64,000 nucleotides of DNA from Streptomyces sp. CBMA291 (GCF_014596525.1 NZ_MSJP01000031.1:1-64000); one strand, 5' to 3'. Positions 44,577 through 56,074 are shown, numbered from the stretch's first letter. A program made the numbers and translations. The notes: generated by a model not told the origin, from the sequence alone.

Positions 44577-47366
44577 TCAGAAGATCAGGTTGTACGACTG
44601 CCAGTCCGTGCCGACCTGGACCCGGCCGGCGTACGGCGAGGCCGCGTTGCCGGTGCCCTTGTAGAGCCACAGGGCGCCGGAGGCGTCCCGGCCCACGAAG
44701 TCGACCTTGCCGTCGCCGGTCAGATCGCTCGGGCCGACGATGCTGTTGTAGACCTGCCAGCCGTTGCCCACCTGGACGCGGGCGGCGTACGGGCTCGCGG
44801 CGTTGCCGCTGCCCTTGTACAGCCACAGCGTGCCCGTGGCGTCCCGACCGATCAGGTCAGGCTTGCCGTCCGAGGTCAGGTCGCCGGTGCTGATGATGTT
44901 GTTGTAGACCTGCCAGCCGTTGCCGATCCGCACCCGGGCGGCGAAGGGCCTGGCCGGGTCGCCGGTGCCCGCGTACAGCCAGATGTAACCGGACTTCTCG
45001 CGGCCGATCAGATCCGCCTTGCCGTCCCCGGTCAGATCGCGGACGCCGATGATCAGATCGTAGATCTGCCAGCCGCCGCCGACCCGCAGCCGGCCCTTGA
45101 ACGGGGCCGACGGGTTGCCGCTGCCCTGGTAGTACCAGAGCACGCCGGAGGCGTCCCGGGCCACGGCGTCACCGGTGCCGTCGGCGCGGAGAGCCGTCAT
45201 GGGGGTGATCGTGTCGTAGACCTGCCAGCCGCCGCCGACCCGGTAGCGGCTCAGGAACGGAGTGGTGGCGCTGCCGGTGCCCTGGTGCTGCCAGAGGGCG
45301 CCGGAGGCGTCCCGGGCCAGCAGGTTGTAGCGGTTGTCCGAGGCGACCGGGCCGACGCCGGGCGCCTCCACGACGTCGCTCTGCTTCACCCAGGTGATCT
45401 TGTGGTGGAAGCGGATCGGGACGAAGAGGGTCTGCCCGACCACGTTCCTCTGGGCGGAGCCGAACCAGTCGTCGCCCTTCACCGCGGGACCGGCCTTCAC
45501 GTACGACTGACCGGCGGGGAGGGAGAACTTCGTCAGGGAGGCGTTCTCGTCACCCGGGGCGGTCAGCCCGGCGGCGGTGTAGGCGGCGGTCTCGGGGAAC
45601 GCGCGCCCGAAGACCTTGGCCGAGGTCGCGCCCGCCTTGACCGTGACGGTCGTGGCACCTCGCACCGGCACCGTGTACTGGTTGCCCGGGTTGAAGAACC
45701 AGGCCTTCTCGCCCGCGTACCAGATCGCCGTCCAGTCGGTGCGGGACTCGGCGACCACGTAGGAACCGCCCGCGCGGACCTTGTTCCCGTAGTTGGAGCC
45801 CTCGGACCAGGACGAGGTGAAGTACGGGTCCTTCAGCGGAGTGCCGCTCGTGGACGGCGTGGTGTAGAGGTAGCCGAAGTTGGCCGGGCGTGCGGTGGCC
45901 GTCGTGCCGCCCGTGGTCAGCTTCGGCTGGTTGTCCGGGGTGAACGGAGGCACCACCCGCACCACCTGACCGGCCTGGAGCGGGGCGCCCGCGCCCTTGT
46001 CGCCCTGCGGCGCGCCCAGGAGGGACATGTAGTAGTTCCAGTCCCAGTACGGGCCCGCGTCCCAGTGGAGGCTGGAGACCCGGCCGTCCGTCTGGAGCGC
46101 CACCTCGTCGTGGCCGATGATGTGCTCACGGTCGACCGGCACGTCGTACTTCTTCGCCAGGAACTTCACCAGCTCGGCGGAGGAACGATACTGCGGCTCG
46201 GTGAACCAGCTCCCCTCCTTCATGGCGAAGCCCTCGTGCTCCACGCCGATGGAGTGCATGTTGTGCGTCCAGTTGCCCGCGTGCCACGCCAGCTGCTTGT
46301 TCTCCAGCATCTGGGTGACCTGACCGTCCTGCGCCCGGATCAGGTAGTGCGCGCTGCCCGCGCCCTTCGGGTCGGTCAGCGTGTCGAGCGAGCCCTGGTA
46401 GCCGCCCTCGGTGTCGTGGATGACGATCTGCCGGATGTCGACGCCCTGGTCGGGGCGGTCGGCGGGCGTGTAGTTCTTCGCGCCGCCCGGGTCCGTGCGG
46501 ACCGGCACGAAGTTGCAGTTCAGCGTGGCCGGGCACTCGGTGACCGGATCGGCGGTGACGGCCGCGGGGGTCGCCGCGAGCGGCACGTTCGAGGGCTTGA
46601 CCGGCTCGACCGACGGGGCGGCGGGCAGCGCGACCTGTTCGCCGTCGAGGGTGAGCGCCCGCTCACCCTCCTTGATCGAGGCGAAGACGCGCCGGGCGAA
46701 GAGGTCGGCGCCCTTGCGCTCGGGGGACTGGCTGTAGCGGGCCACGGCCGGGTACCAGTCGCCCGGGTCCTCGGACAGCTCGGCGCCCGCCTGCTTCTGG
46801 TACTCCGCGAGCAGTGCGGCACCGGCGCGGATGGAGGCGGCGGTGTCGTTCTCCACGGTCTCCGTGGAGCTGCCGATCAGCTCGGCGCCCTTGTCCAGGG
46901 TGTGCAGCCGGGGGTCGTCGGTGTCGACGACGGCCTTCTCCAGGATCCGCCGGACCATCGCGCGGTCGAACTTCTTCTCGATCTCCGGACGGCCCGAGCC
47001 GTTGAAGTGGTCGATCTGCTCGTCCGTGACCTTCCGCGCCACGTCGCCGGGGTCGACCTTGGTCAGACCCATGACGTTGTACGCGCCGGTGGTGCTCGGC
47101 TCGCCGTCGTGCGACTCCCAGCGGGTCTGCTGGTACGAGACGGCCATCAGCACGCTCTGCGGGACGTCGAACTCCCGCGCCGCGTCGGCGAACTGGGTCT
47201 GGAGGGGAAGCCCGCTCCCGGCCGCCTTGGCGCCGTCCGCGGCGAGGAGGCCGGGCGAGGCGACCGCCAGGGTGCCGAGCGTGGCGGTGGCGACGACCGC
47301 GGCCGCGCCTCCGTAGAGAAGTCGTTTCTTCTTGCGGTCCCTGCGGTGCCTCTGGGTCACACCCAC
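44577..47366 (-). CDS. Secreted N-acetylmuramoyl-L-alanine amidase with C-terminal repeats
   Basis: 929 residues from GTG 47366 (GTG 47360 fits the AGGGG ribosome site better). A basic N-terminus and hydrophobic segment form a signal peptide (about 1-45). Residues about 55-230 are a conserved N-terminal region with PQSVLMAVSYQQTRWESHDG. The amidase_2 domain (about 295-465) has IVIHDTEGGYQ, GVEHEGFA and HWDAGPYWDW as zinc and catalytic elements. The last about 260 residues are five about 47-residue repeats of the type LTGDGKxDLIGRDxSG...GWQVYN (FG-GAP/VCBS-like), possibly binding wall polymer. It cleaves the MurNAc-L-Ala bond. Confidence 0.92.
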   Translation of the reverse strand: MGVTQRHRRDRKKKRLLYGGAAAVVATATLGTLAVASPGLLAADGAKAAGSGLPLQTQFADAAREFDVPQSVLMAVSYQQTRWESHDGEPSTTGAYNVMGLTKVDPGDVARKVTDEQIDHFNGSGRPEIEKKFDRAMVRRILEKAVVDTDDPRLHTLDKGAELIGSSTETVENDTAASIRAGAALLAEYQKQAGAELSEDPGDWYPAVARYSQSPERKGADLFARRVFASIKEGERALTLDGEQVALPAAPSVEPVKPSNVPLAATPAAVTADPVTECPATLNCNFVPVRTDPGGAKNYTPADRPDQGVDIRQIVIHDTEGGYQGSLDTLTDPKGAGSAHYLIRAQDGQVTQMLENKQLAWHAGNWTHNMHSIGVEHEGFAMKEGSWFTEPQYRSSAELVKFLAKKYDVPVDREHIIGHDEVALQTDGRVSSLHWDAGPYWDWNYYMSLLGAPQGDKGAGAPLQAGQVVRVVPPFTPDNQPKLTTGGTTATARPANFGYLYTTPSTSGTPLKDPYFTSSWSEGSNYGNKVRAGGSYVVAESRTDWTAIWYAGEKAWFFNPGNQYTVPVRGATTVTVKAGATSAKVFGRAFPETAAYTAAGLTAPGDENASLTKFSLPAGQSYVKAGPAVKGDDWFGSAQRNVVGQTLFVPIRFHHKITWVKQSDVVEAPGVGPVASDNRYNLLARDASGALWQHQGTGSATTPFLSRYRVGGGWQVYDTITPMTALRADGTGDAVARDASGVLWYYQGSGNPSAPFKGRLRVGGGWQIYDLIIGVRDLTGDGKADLIGREKSGYIWLYAGTGDPARPFAARVRIGNGWQVYNNIISTGDLTSDGKPDLIGRDATGTLWLYKGSGNAASPYAARVQVGNGWQVYNSIVGPSDLTGDGKVDFVGRDASGALWLYKGTGNAASPYAGRVQVGTDWQSYNLIF

Positions 47367-47531
47367 CCCTGTGGTTCGACTTTATTTAGTATTTGCTGTG
47401 TTCTTGCGAAACGGGGCCCGAGGGTAACACCGGGCCGAAATGCGGGGGATCACGGGGGGAGTCCCCGCCCGCGTGTCTCAGCCATTGGTCAATCGGACAG
47501 GACCGGACGAAGAACCCCGTACTGTGGTGGT

Positions 47532-48884
47532 GTGACCGTGAACGCTGATTCCCACGCCGTCGCCGAGGCGACCTGGCGAGACCTGCCCGCGGCGCAGCAG
47601 CCCGAGTACCCCGATGCCGAGGCTCTGCGCGATGTGATCGCGGACCTCGGGTCGTATCCTCCGCTCGTCTTCGCGGGCGAGTGCGACCAGCTGCGTGCCC
47701 GGATGGGAGCCGTCGCCCGTGGCGAGGCGTTCCTGCTCCAGGGCGGCGACTGCGCGGAGGCCTTCGACGCGGTGTCCGCCGAGCACATCAGGGCCAAGCT
47801 CAAGACGCTGCTCCAGATGAGCGCCGTCCTCACCTACGCGGCCTCCGTGCCCGTGGTGAAGGTCGGCCGCATCGCCGGCCAGTACTCGAAGCCCCGCTCC
47901 AAGGGGACCGAGACCCGTGACGGCGTGACCCTGCCGACGTACCGGGGCGACTCGGTCAACGGCTTCGCCTTCGACGAGGCGTCCCGGATCCCGGACCCCG
48001 AGCGGCTGAAGCGGATGTACCACGCCTCCGCCTCCACGCTGAACCTGGTCCGCGCCTTCACCACCGGCGGCTACGCCGACCTGCGCCAGGTGCACGCCTG
48101 GAACCAGGACTTCGTGAAGTCGTCCCCCTCGGGCCAGCGCTACGAGGCGCTCGCCCGCGAGATCGACAACGCGCTGAACTTCATGAAGGCCTGTGGCACC
48201 GACCCGGCCGAGTTCAAGGCCGTCGAGTTCTACGCCTCCCACGAGGCGCTGCTGCTCGACTACGAGGGCGCCCTGACCCGTACGGACTCGCGCACCGGCA
48301 AGCTCTACGACACCTCGGGCCACATGGTCTGGATCGGCGAGCGGACCCGGCAGCTCGACCACGCCCACGTCGAGTTCGCCTCGCGCATCGCGAACCCGAT
48401 CGGCATCAAGCTGGGCCCGTCCACCTCGGTGGACGAGGCGCTGTCCTACGTCGACCGCCTCGACCCGGACCGCGAGCCGGGCCGGCTGACCTTCATCGTC
48501 CGCATGGGCGCCGACAAGGTCCGCGACAAGCTCCCCGAGCTGGTCGAGAAGGTCACCGCCTCCGGCGCGGTCGTCGCCTGGGTCACCGATCCGATGCACG
48601 GCAACACCTTCGAGGCGGCCTCCGGCCACAAGACGCGCCGTTTCGACGACGTGCTCGACGAGGTCAAGGGCTTCTTCGAGGTCCACAAGGCGCTCGGCAC
48701 CCACCCCGGCGGCATCCACGTCGAACTCACCGGTGACGACGTCACCGAGTGCGTGGGCGGCGGTGACGAGATCTTCGTCGACGACCTGCACCAGCGCTAC
48801 GAGACGGCCTGCGACCCGCGTCTCAACCGCAGCCAGTCCCTGGACCTGGCGTTCCTGGTCGCGGAGATGTACCGGGACCAGTAG
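47532..48884 (+). CDS. aroH: Class II (plant-type) 3-deoxy-7-phosphoheptulonate synthase
   Basis: 450 residues from GTG 47532. Class II DAHP synthase motifs: LLQGGDCAEAF near residue 70, VGRIAGQYSKPRS near 118, HMVWIGERTRQLD near 265 and WVTDPMHGNT near 350, carrying the metal and substrate residues. It condenses PEP and erythrose 4-phosphate, the entry step of the shikimate pathway that feeds trpE(G) and trpD in this window. TACTGT 6 nt before the GTG suggests a leaderless mRNA. The preceding 165-bp gap is unusually AT-rich near 47380-47410. Confidence 0.96.
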   Translation: MTVNADSHAVAEATWRDLPAAQQPEYPDAEALRDVIADLGSYPPLVFAGECDQLRARMGAVARGEAFLLQGGDCAEAFDAVSAEHIRAKLKTLLQMSAVLTYAASVPVVKVGRIAGQYSKPRSKGTETRDGVTLPTYRGDSVNGFAFDEASRIPDPERLKRMYHASASTLNLVRAFTTGGYADLRQVHAWNQDFVKSSPSGQRYEALAREIDNALNFMKACGTDPAEFKAVEFYASHEALLLDYEGALTRTDSRTGKLYDTSGHMVWIGERTRQLDHAHVEFASRIANPIGIKLGPSTSVDEALSYVDRLDPDREPGRLTFIVRMGADKVRDKLPELVEKVTASGAVVAWVTDPMHGNTFEAASGHKTRRFDDVLDEVKGFFEVHKALGTHPGGIHVELTGDDVTECVGGGDEIFVDDLHQRYETACDPRLNRSQSLDLAFLVAEMYRDQ

Positions 48885-48893
48885 GCGAAGGCC

Positions 48894-48942
48894 ATACGGC
48901 GATGGGGCACGGATCGATGTGATCCGTGCCCCATCGCCGTAT
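48894..48942 (+). terminator. Terminator after aroH
   Basis: A 22-bp perfect stem (48894-48915 with 48921-48942) with a 5-nt loop, 9 nt after the stop and followed by GGGGCTTTT. Confidence 0.93.
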
Positions 48943-48972
48943 CCGGGGCTTTTGCGGCACCCGGGCGCCGGG

Positions 48973-48992
48973 TAAGGTTAGGTTAGCCTTAT
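48973..48992 (+). promoter_or_regulatory. DmdR/DtxR-type iron box before bfd
   Basis: TAAGGTTAGGTTAGCCTTAT closely resembles the actinobacterial iron box (TTAGGTTAGGCTAACCTAA). It ends 25 nt before the bfd start, where the iron-loaded repressor DmdR1 would block transcription. Consensus match by eye. Confidence 0.8.
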
Positions 48993-49017
48993 CGATCTCG
49001 GCGGGAGGTGAACCGCG

Positions 49018-49257
49018 ATGTACGTCTGCTCTTGCTTCGGTGTCACGGAGGCGCAGGTCAAGGAGCACGCTGACGCGGGCGCCTGCACTCCCCGGCAGAT
49101 CGCCTCCGCCTGCAAGGCGGGCACGGACTGCGGTTCCTGCGTCCGCCGCATCCAGGCCCTCCTCGGCCGCGGCACCTGCCCCCGCCGCGAACTCCTCGAC
49201 CAGGGCGTCCCCGCCCTGGCCTCCGGCACCGTCGTCGGACTCGGGGAAGCCGCCTAG
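49018..49257 (+). CDS. bfd: Bacterioferritin-associated ferredoxin
   Basis: 79 residues from ATG 49018 with GGGAGGTGAA upstream. BFD-like 2Fe-2S domain: MYVCSCFGVTE gives the CxC pair and CKAGTDCGSC gives the second pair (about 32-41). It donates electrons to bacterioferritin to release stored iron. Expression under iron limitation is expected from the iron box. It is convergent with bfr, 18 nt away. Confidence 0.93.
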   Translation: MYVCSCFGVTEAQVKEHADAGACTPRQIASACKAGTDCGSCVRRIQALLGRGTCPRRELLDQGVPALASGTVVGLGEAA

Positions 49258-49275
49258 GCGCCCGATGGGCCCGTA

Positions 49276-49752
49276 CTAGCTCGGCTGCTCGATCAGGGTC
49301 GAGATGTAGAGCGCCTCGCCCAGCGACTCGATCAGCTCCAGCTGGGTGTCCAGATAGTCGATGTGATGCTCCTCGTCGGCCAGGATCTCCTCGAAGATGT
49401 TGGCGGACGTCACGTCCCCCTTGGCCCGCATCACCTCGATCCCGCGCCGCAGCCGGTCGATCGCCTCCACCTCGACCTGGCGGTCCGCCTGGAACATCTC
49501 GGTGAGCGTCTGGCCGACCCGCACGTGGAAGAGCCGCTGGTAATTCGGCAGGCCGTCGAGCATCAGGATGCGCTCGGTCAGCTTGTCCGCGTGCTTCATC
49601 TCGTCGATGGACTCTTCGCGGGTGTACTTGGCGAGCTTCGTCCACCCCCTGTTGTCCTGGATGCGGTAATGCAGCCAGTACTGGTTGATGGCCGTGAGCT
49701 CGCCGGTCAGCTGCTCGTTGAGGAATTCGAGGACCTCGGGGTCGCCCTGCAT
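49276..49752 (-). CDS. bfr: Bacterioferritin
   Basis: 158 residues from ATG 49752 with AAGGAG upstream; an in-frame ATG at 49782 is rejected. Four-helix ferritin fold: Glu in NEQLTGELTAINQYWLHYR near 18, EMKHADKLTERILMLDGLPN holding ferroxidase Glu and His and the likely haem-ligand Met near 52, and ILADEEHHIDYLDTQLELI near 123-140. It stores iron in a 24-mer with haem at dimer interfaces. No iron box is evident upstream. Confidence 0.95.
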   Translation of the reverse strand: MQGDPEVLEFLNEQLTGELTAINQYWLHYRIQDNRGWTKLAKYTREESIDEMKHADKLTERILMLDGLPNYQRLFHVRVGQTLTEMFQADRQVEVEAIDRLRRGIEVMRAKGDVTSANIFEEILADEEHHIDYLDTQLELIESLGEALYISTLIEQPS

Positions 49753-49920
49753 CACGGGACTCCTTCCGTTTCGCGTATCCAAGCCGTCACAAATCGGAAC
49801 GGCCGCATCCTCGCACCCGGGTGGGAAGGGCGTCCAGTAAGTGCACGCTTAGTGGGAGTTGCCCCGAATGGGACCCGGCGGCCGTAGCGTGGTCATGACC
49901 ACCCCTCGCGGTCTGTCACC

Positions 49921-50562
49921 ATGGAAGGCATGGGTCAGCCGGAGAGCGGAGTACACCGGGAAGCGGGGCAGCCGGAGCTTCCCCCGGGCCAGCGGATCCA
50001 GCGCGGCTGGCCGGTCACCCATTACGGCCCCGTCCCCAAGTTCAAGCCGGACCGCTGGGAATTCCGGGTCTTCGGGGCGACCGCCGACGGCGAGAAGCAC
50101 TGCTGGAACCACGAGCAGTTCTCGGCCCTCCCTTTCTCCTCGGTCGTGGCCGATCTGCACTGCGTCACGAAATTCAGCATGCTCGGGGCCGAATGGGGCG
50201 GAGTCCAGGCCCGTACGGTGCTCGAACTCGCACCACCCGCGCCGCAGGTCACCCATGTGATGGTCTGGGCCGAGTACGGCTACAGCGCCAATATGCGCCT
50301 CGCCGACTTCGCCGCCGAGCGCACGATCTTCGCCACCCACAAGGACGGCGAACTGCTCACCGCCGAGCACGGCTTCCCGCTCCGCCTCGTGGTGCCCCAT
50401 CTGTACGCCTGGAAAGGCCCGAAGTGGGTCCGGGGCGTGGAGTACATGGCCGCCGACCGCCGGGGCTTCTGGGAGGAGCGCGGCTACCACAACCTCGGCG
50501 ACCCCTGGACGGAGCAGCGCTACTCGTACCAGGAGGAACCGGGCGACGGACCGGAGCTGTAG
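49921..50562 (+). CDS. Sulfite oxidase-fold molybdopterin-binding protein
   Basis: 213 residues from ATG 49921 (ATG 49930 is possible). Core motifs of the SUOX/MsrP molybdopterin domain: WPVTHYGPVPKF, the Mo-ligating cysteine in DLHCVTKFS near residue 80, AEYGYSANMRLADF, and KGPKWVRGVEYM near 165. No signal peptide, haem domain or dimerisation domain is present, so it is a minimal cytoplasmic form. Likely an oxidoreductase with a Mo cofactor; the substrate cannot be inferred. Confidence 0.85.
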   Translation: MEGMGQPESGVHREAGQPELPPGQRIQRGWPVTHYGPVPKFKPDRWEFRVFGATADGEKHCWNHEQFSALPFSSVVADLHCVTKFSMLGAEWGGVQARTVLELAPPAPQVTHVMVWAEYGYSANMRLADFAAERTIFATHKDGELLTAEHGFPLRLVVPHLYAWKGPKWVRGVEYMAADRRGFWEERGYHNLGDPWTEQRYSYQEEPGDGPEL

Positions 50563-50586
50563 CGCACGGTCCACCGGGGCGCGGAC

Positions 50587-50602
50587 GGGGCCGCGCGGCC
50601 CC
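50587..50602. terminator. GC palindrome between convergent genes
   Basis: GGGGCCGCGCGGCCCC is a perfect 16-bp palindrome 24 nt after the sulfite-oxidase-like gene and before the end of nfo. Weak terminator candidate with no loop of normal size. Confidence 0.35.
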
Positions 50603-50639
50603 GAGCAGGCCCGGTCCGCCCCGGGGCGCGGCCCCCGGG

Positions 50640-51491
50640 TCAGTCCCTGAGCTTCTTCAGTAGCTCCACGTCCGCGAGGTGCCCTGCCTTCCCGCCGGGC
50701 GTCTCGATGATCAGCGGCACGCCCTCGGTCGCCGGGTGCCGCAGCAGGTTCCGGAAGCCGTCCTCGCCGATGTGGCCCGCGCCGATGTTGGCGTGCCGGT
50801 CCTTCCGGGCGCCCACCACGTCCTGCGAGTCGTTGGCGTGGATCAGCCGCAGCCGCCCCTCGCCCACGGTCGCCACCAGCTGGTCGAGCGTCCGCGCCGC
50901 CCCGTGCGGTCCCGTGAGGTCGTGCCCGGCGGCGAAGACATGGCAGGTGTCCAGGCAGATGCCCAGCTTCGGATGCCGGTCGAGCGCGTCGAAGTACGGC
51001 CCGAAGTCCTCCGCGCGCGAACAGAGCGAGGCGCCCTGACCCGCCGTCGATTCGAGCAGCAGATACGGGTCGTCCTCGTGCGTCAGCTCGTCGAGCAGCG
51101 GCAGCAGCAGCTCCCGCACCTGGGCGAGCGCCACCGCGCGCGGCCGTCCGCCGGTCGCCGAGCCGGTGTGCACCACCACGCCCTTCGCCCCGATCTCCCG
51201 GCCCCGCCGCAGCGAGTGCCGCATCGACTCCACCGACTTCTCGGCGGTGGCCTCGGTGTGGGAGCCGAAGTTGATCAGATACGGGGCGTGGACCCAGGCG
51301 GAGAGGGATTCGGCCTCGCACTCGCTCCGGAACCGCTCGTCCTGGGCGGGGGTGCCCGTCGGCGTGGCCCAGCCGCGCGGGTTGGCGACGAAGACCTGCA
51401 CGGCCTCGGCGCCCAGCTCGCGGGCGTAGCCGAGACCGACCGTGGCGAGGCCACCGGCCACCGGGACGTGACCGCCGACGGGGTTGCGCAT
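50640..51491 (-). CDS. nfo: Endonuclease IV (AP endonuclease)
   Basis: 283 residues from ATG 51491. TIM-barrel with the three-zinc motifs: VHAPYLINFGS near residue 68, VVHTGSATG near 105, LLLESTAG near 145, GICLDTCHVFAAG near 175-187, IHANDSQD near 218, and HANIGAGHIG near 233-242. It cuts DNA 5' of abasic sites in base excision repair. The preceding gene on this strand, pknL, ends 5 nt upstream, so both are probably cotranscribed. Confidence 0.93.
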   Translation of the reverse strand: MRNPVGGHVPVAGGLATVGLGYARELGAEAVQVFVANPRGWATPTGTPAQDERFRSECEAESLSAWVHAPYLINFGSHTEATAEKSVESMRHSLRRGREIGAKGVVVHTGSATGGRPRAVALAQVRELLLPLLDELTHEDDPYLLLESTAGQGASLCSRAEDFGPYFDALDRHPKLGICLDTCHVFAAGHDLTGPHGAARTLDQLVATVGEGRLRLIHANDSQDVVGARKDRHANIGAGHIGEDGFRNLLRHPATEGVPLIIETPGGKAGHLADVELLKKLRD

Positions 51492-51496
51492 GCTTC

Positions 51497-53401
51497 CTAC
51501 AGTCCCTTGATCGTGAGGATGACGGTGGAGCCCTCGGGGGCGGTGGAGCCGCCCTCCACGGACTGGCCGGAGACGGTGTCGCCGAGGTACGGGAAGGACT
51601 TCTTCACCTCGACGCCGAAGCCCGCCGCCTTCAGGGCCGTCCGGGCCTCCTCGGTCGTCTTGCCGGTGACGTCCGGGACCACGACGAGCCGGGGGCCCTT
51701 GGAGACCGTCAGGGTGATCGTGTCGCCGTTCGCGGCCCTGCTGCCCTCGGCGAGGGACTGGGCGGCGACCGCGTCGGCCGGTTCGGGCGAGTTGATCCGC
51801 TCCGGGGCGACCCGGACCGTCAGCCCGGCCTTCTGGAGCCGGGCCGTGGCGGCGGGGACGCTCTCCCCGGTGACGTCCGGCACCGGGACCGGGGTGCCCT
51901 TGCTGACCACCAGGGCGATCGCCGAGTCCGGCGCCCGCTCGGTGCCGGGCTCCGGGTCGGAACCGATCACCGCGCCCTGCGGCACGGTGTCGCTGAAGGA
52001 CTGGGTGACCACCCCGGTCGCCAGGCCCTCCCGCTCCAGGACCCGCCGGGCCTCGGCGAGCGGCTTGGCCTTGAGCTGGGGCACCTTCACGATCCGCGGG
52101 CCCCGGGACAGGGTGAGGGTGACCCTGCCGTTGCTCCGCACCCGCTCGCCGGGGGCGGGGTCGACGGCCATGACGGTGCCGCGCTCGTACACGTCGCTGA
52201 ACGCGCGCTCGGTCGCCCCGACGTCGAGACCGGTGCCGACGAGCCGCCGGGTGGCCGCCTCCTCGGTCTGGCCGAGGACGGCCGGGACCCGGGTGAACTG
52301 GCCGGAGTTGATGTACCAGACGCCGGTGCCGAGCCCCAGGGCGAGCAGCACGCCGACGACCAGGAGCAGCGGGCCGCGCGGGGGCAGCCGCCGGGCGGCG
52401 CCGGGCGGAGCCTCGGGGACCGGCATCCGGTCCGTGAGCGCGACGGGCGGCTCCTCCGCGGGGGCCGGTACGGCGCGGGCGATCACACTGGTGCGGTCCT
52501 CGGCGGAGCTGCGCTCCCCGGACCGGGATCGCGGGGGCACGGCGTCCAGCTGCTCGTCGGTGAGCCCGGCACGGGCCTCCCGTACGAGGGCGAGCAGGGC
52601 GACGGCGTCGTCCGGGCGTGCCTCGGGGTCGCGCGCGGTGGCGGTGGCGACCAGCGCGTCCAGGGCCGGGGCGAGGCCGGGGACGGTCGCGGAGGGCGCG
52701 GGCGTGTCGGTGTGCAGCTGCTGGTAGAGGACCTGGCCGGGGGTGTCGCCGGAGTGCGGCTTGCCGCCGGTCAGCATCTCGTACAGGACGACACCGCAGG
52801 CGTACACGTCGGCGCGGGTGTCGGCGGTGCCGTGCTCGATCTGCTCCGGCGCCAGATAGGAGACGGTGCCGAGGACCGAGCCGGTGGTGGCGGTCGCCGA
52901 GCCCACCGCCCGGACCAGGCCGAAGTCGGCGACCTTGACCCGGCCGTCGTCCCCGATCAGGACGTTCTCCGGCTTCATGTCCCGGTGTACGAACCCGGCC
53001 CGGTGCGCGGCGCCGAGCGCGGCGAGCACGGGCTCCAGGATGTCGAGCGCGGCCCGGGGGGCCAGGGCGCCCCGCTCGCGCAGTACGTCCCGCAGGGTGC
53101 AGCCGGCCACGTACTCCATCGCCAGGAAGACGTACGCGCCCTCGGCGCCCTGGTCGAAGACGCCGACGACGTTCGGGTGCGAGAGCCGGGCGACGGACTT
53201 CGCCTCGCGGATGAACCGCTCGACGAAGGCGGCGTCGGTCGCGAGGGCCGGGTGCATCACCTTGAGCGCGAGGACGCGGTCGAGGCGGGTGTCGACGGCC
53301 CGGTAGACCGTGGCCATCCCGCCGACGGCGATGCGCGCGTCGACGCGGTAGCGGCCGTCGAGCAGCCGCCCGACGAGGGGGTCCTGAAGGGTCGTGTCCA
53401 C
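51497..53401 (-). CDS. pknL: Serine/threonine protein kinase with four PASTA domains
   Basis: 634 residues from GTG 53401. Kinase domain (about 15-275): GGMATVYRA, Lys in LALKVMHP, HRDMKPENVL, VADFGLVRA and GTVSYLAPEQ. A juxtamembrane linker, one helix (LLLVVGVLLALGLGTGVWYI near 345-365) and four extracellular PASTA repeats follow. The fourth ends at the C-terminus. PASTA domains sense muropeptides or lipid II. Synteny with aroH, the acyltransferase and the Rv2175c-type gene points to PknL (Rv2176). TAGACT 7 nt before the start suggests a leaderless mRNA. Confidence 0.9.
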   Translation of the reverse strand: MDTTLQDPLVGRLLDGRYRVDARIAVGGMATVYRAVDTRLDRVLALKVMHPALATDAAFVERFIREAKSVARLSHPNVVGVFDQGAEGAYVFLAMEYVAGCTLRDVLRERGALAPRAALDILEPVLAALGAAHRAGFVHRDMKPENVLIGDDGRVKVADFGLVRAVGSATATTGSVLGTVSYLAPEQIEHGTADTRADVYACGVVLYEMLTGGKPHSGDTPGQVLYQQLHTDTPAPSATVPGLAPALDALVATATARDPEARPDDAVALLALVREARAGLTDEQLDAVPPRSRSGERSSAEDRTSVIARAVPAPAEEPPVALTDRMPVPEAPPGAARRLPPRGPLLLVVGVLLALGLGTGVWYINSGQFTRVPAVLGQTEEAATRRLVGTGLDVGATERAFSDVYERGTVMAVDPAPGERVRSNGRVTLTLSRGPRIVKVPQLKAKPLAEARRVLEREGLATGVVTQSFSDTVPQGAVIGSDPEPGTERAPDSAIALVVSKGTPVPVPDVTGESVPAATARLQKAGLTVRVAPERINSPEPADAVAAQSLAEGSRAANGDTITLTVSKGPRLVVVPDVTGKTTEEARTALKAAGFGVEVKKSFPYLGDTVSGQSVEGGSTAPEGSTVILTIKGL

Positions 53402-53499
53402 GGCGTCGAGTCTACGAGCAGCGAAGGCACCACCCGGCAGCCGCCCGGCCGGGCGGCCCGGAGCGGTGACACGGGCACCGGGACGGGAGGGGGCCCCGG

Positions 53500-53890
53500 G
53501 GCGACGGGGGGCGGCCCGGCTGGAGGGCCTGGCTGATCGGAGCTTCCCGGCTGGAGGGCCTGGTTGCTCTGGGCTTCCAGGGGGCGAGGGCCTGGCTGTT
53601 CCGGGCTTCCCGGGGCCGAGGGCCCGACTACCCCGAGCTTCCCGGTGCCGAGGGCCCGGCTGACCGGAGCTTCCCAGGGCCCGAGGGCCCGGCCGCTTCG
53701 AGCCCTCGGTGCCGAAATTCCGGCCGCTACGCCCCCGGGCCGAGTTCCCGGCCGCCCCCAGCCTCCCGCGCCGAAGACCCGGCCGGTCCTGGGGCGCGGC
53801 CTCGGGAGTCCGGCCGCGCCGGAAGCTTTCAGGGCCGAGTCCCCGGTCGCTGTGTCCAGTCCGCCCGGGGCCGGCCCCGGGCCGCTGTCG
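53500..53890. repeat. Intergenic degenerate tandem-repeat region
   Basis: The 498-bp gap between thiG and pknL is filled with about ten imperfect 33-38-nt units of the form GAGGGCCTGGCTG...GGCTTCCCGGGGCC, becoming more diverged towards thiG. No gene is seen. The pknL promoter should lie at its left end (53409-53440). Confidence 0.65.
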
Positions 53891-53899
53891 CCCTCCCGT

Positions 53900-56060
<2,161 letters not shown>

Positions 56061-56074
56061 GGGCGTCCAGCCCC

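Noticed and set aside
42363..47531. A 1700-codon open extension upstream of aroH on the plus strand
   Set aside because: It is antisense to trpE(G) and the amidase, both clear genes, and crosses the trp leader. aroH begins at GTG 47532 by family length and motif position.
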